The position numbers were made by a program, and so were the translations under genes. From Vulcanimicrobiota bacterium (GTDB lineage: Bacteria; Vulcanimicrobiota; Vulcanimicrobiia; Vulcanimicrobiales; Vulcanimicrobiaceae), in NCBI GenBank assembly GCA_030040695.1, contig JASHTE010000092.1:1-6396 (forward strand): a stretch of DNA of 6,396 bases, in the 5' to 3' direction. The notes below the pieces were generated by a model, which saw only the letters and a program-made list of their open reading frames with translations, made no database searches and was not told where the DNA came from. Of this stretch, positions 5,930 through 6,396 are shown one piece after another. Each line of letters starts with the position of its first letter. The stretch's first letter is position 1.

Positions 5930-6342
5930 CTGCACTTCGTCTCGAAGCGCGTATCCGCAATCCGCGTACAGCGCGAAGCGCGGCACAACGACGCATGGTG
6001 AGGAATCATCGTAGTCGCTACACGGTGCATGGCCGCATCGCGCTCGGCGTGACGGCGATTCTCCTCGTCTCGCTCTCCTACGTTCTGCTCACGGCGAATA
6101 TCACGGCGCTCAGCTACGCCGTGGAGCGGGCACACGAACAGCGTACCCAGCTGGAATTGCAGAGCGCGCGCCTCGACGACCAGATAGCGACGATGACCTC
6201 CGACGATCGGCTCGCGGCGGTCGCGGCAAAACTGGGAATGGTCGAGCCCACGCAATTTCTGCGTGTCACCATTGCGCAGGCAGCATGGTCGCCGGAGCGC
6301 CCGCTCGCGTTTCTCGGGAACGGTAGTTCCCCGGGTCGATAG
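5926..6342 (+). CDS. ftsL: FtsL-like cell division protein (septum-site bitopic membrane protein)
   Basis: Small bitopic membrane protein expected to join FtsB and FtsQ partners in the divisome and to activate septal FtsW/FtsI synthesis. The 138-residue product has a basic cytoplasmic N-terminus (1-37, many Arg), one transmembrane helix (about 38-58), a periplasmic coiled-coil-prone stretch (about 60-92, rich in Gln, Glu, Leu, Arg), and the FtsL/DivIC-type ending RLAAVAAKLGMVEPTQFLRV (95-114). FtsL sequences diverge strongly, so the call rests on topology, this C-terminal signature and the position between rsmH and a penicillin-binding protein gene. The ATG overlaps the rsmH stop, with a GGGGAG ribosome site 11 nt before it. 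Its TAG overlaps the next start by one base. DivIC/FtsB-type naming is the main alternative. Confidence 0.85.
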   Translation: MTALRLEARIRNPRTARSAAQRRMVRNHRSRYTVHGRIALGVTAILLVSLSYVLLTANITALSYAVERAHEQRTQLELQSARLDDQIATMTSDDRLAAVAAKLGMVEPTQFLRVTIAQAAWSPERPLAFLGNGSSPGR

Positions 6343-6396
6343 TGCACAAACGGCTCTTCTCGCGTGTGGCACCGCTGCGCGCGAAGCTCTTCTTCT
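6342..6396 (+). CDS. Start of a probable septal penicillin-binding protein (FtsI/PbpB), cut by the window edge
   Basis: A GTG at 6342, overlapping the ftsL stop by one base, opens a frame that stays open to the window end (18 codons and one base). The visible residues (VHKRLFSRVAPLRAKLFF, initiator Val read as Met) are basic and turn hydrophobic at the end, as expected for the short cytoplasmic tail before the single membrane anchor of FtsI. Identity rests mainly on the conserved dcw order mraZ-rsmH-ftsL-ftsI; no catalytic part is in the window. A weak purine-rich stretch (CCGGG) lies before it, so coupling with ftsL is likely. Confidence 0.6.
   Translation, partial: MHKRLFSRVAPLRAKLFF

Overview
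The window is GC-rich chromosomal DNA from a bacterium with an outer membrane. It holds two divergently transcribed gene sets that both serve the cell envelope. The divergent LptD of the kind seen outside Proteobacteria, its long Thr/Pro-rich N-terminal linker, the high GC and the frequent TTG/GTG starts make me think of a deep-branching diderm lineage such as Candidatus Eremiobacterota (WPS-2). That placement is an inference from general impression, not from a search.

Left part (about 32-4157, minus strand): a tightly packed three-gene set, read right to left. It encodes a small SLT-family lytic transglycosylase with a probable lipoprotein signal, a six-helix LptF/LptG-family permease, and an LptD-like outer-membrane LPS assembly protein. 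Gaps between the genes are 25 and 12 nt, so one transcript is likely. The permease would lift LPS out of the inner membrane and LptD would insert it into the outer membrane. The transglycosylase could open peptidoglycan locally for the trans-envelope bridge (inference). LptA, LptB, LptC and a second LptF/G subunit are not in the window.

Middle (4158-4603): a 446-nt divergent intergenic region. On the plus side it contains a good sigma70-type promoter for mraZ and four G-rich direct repeats with an exact 10-bp period, which match the kind of operator MraZ uses for autoregulation. On the minus side there is a possible 29-codon ORF with a strong GC3 bias, directly upstream of the transglycosylase.

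Right part (4604-6396, plus strand): the head of a classic dcw (division and cell wall) cluster: mraZ, rsmH (mraW), an ftsL-like gene and the first 18 codons of what should be ftsI/pbpB, cut by the window edge. The genes are 12 nt apart or overlap, as is usual for this operon.

I see no RNA genes, CRISPR arrays, insertion sequences or other mobile elements. The core functions are conventional. The items most worth a second look are the repeat array placed between the mraZ -10 box and its ribosome binding site, the transglycosylase-Lpt gene association next to dcw, the unusual LptD architecture, and the small ORF.
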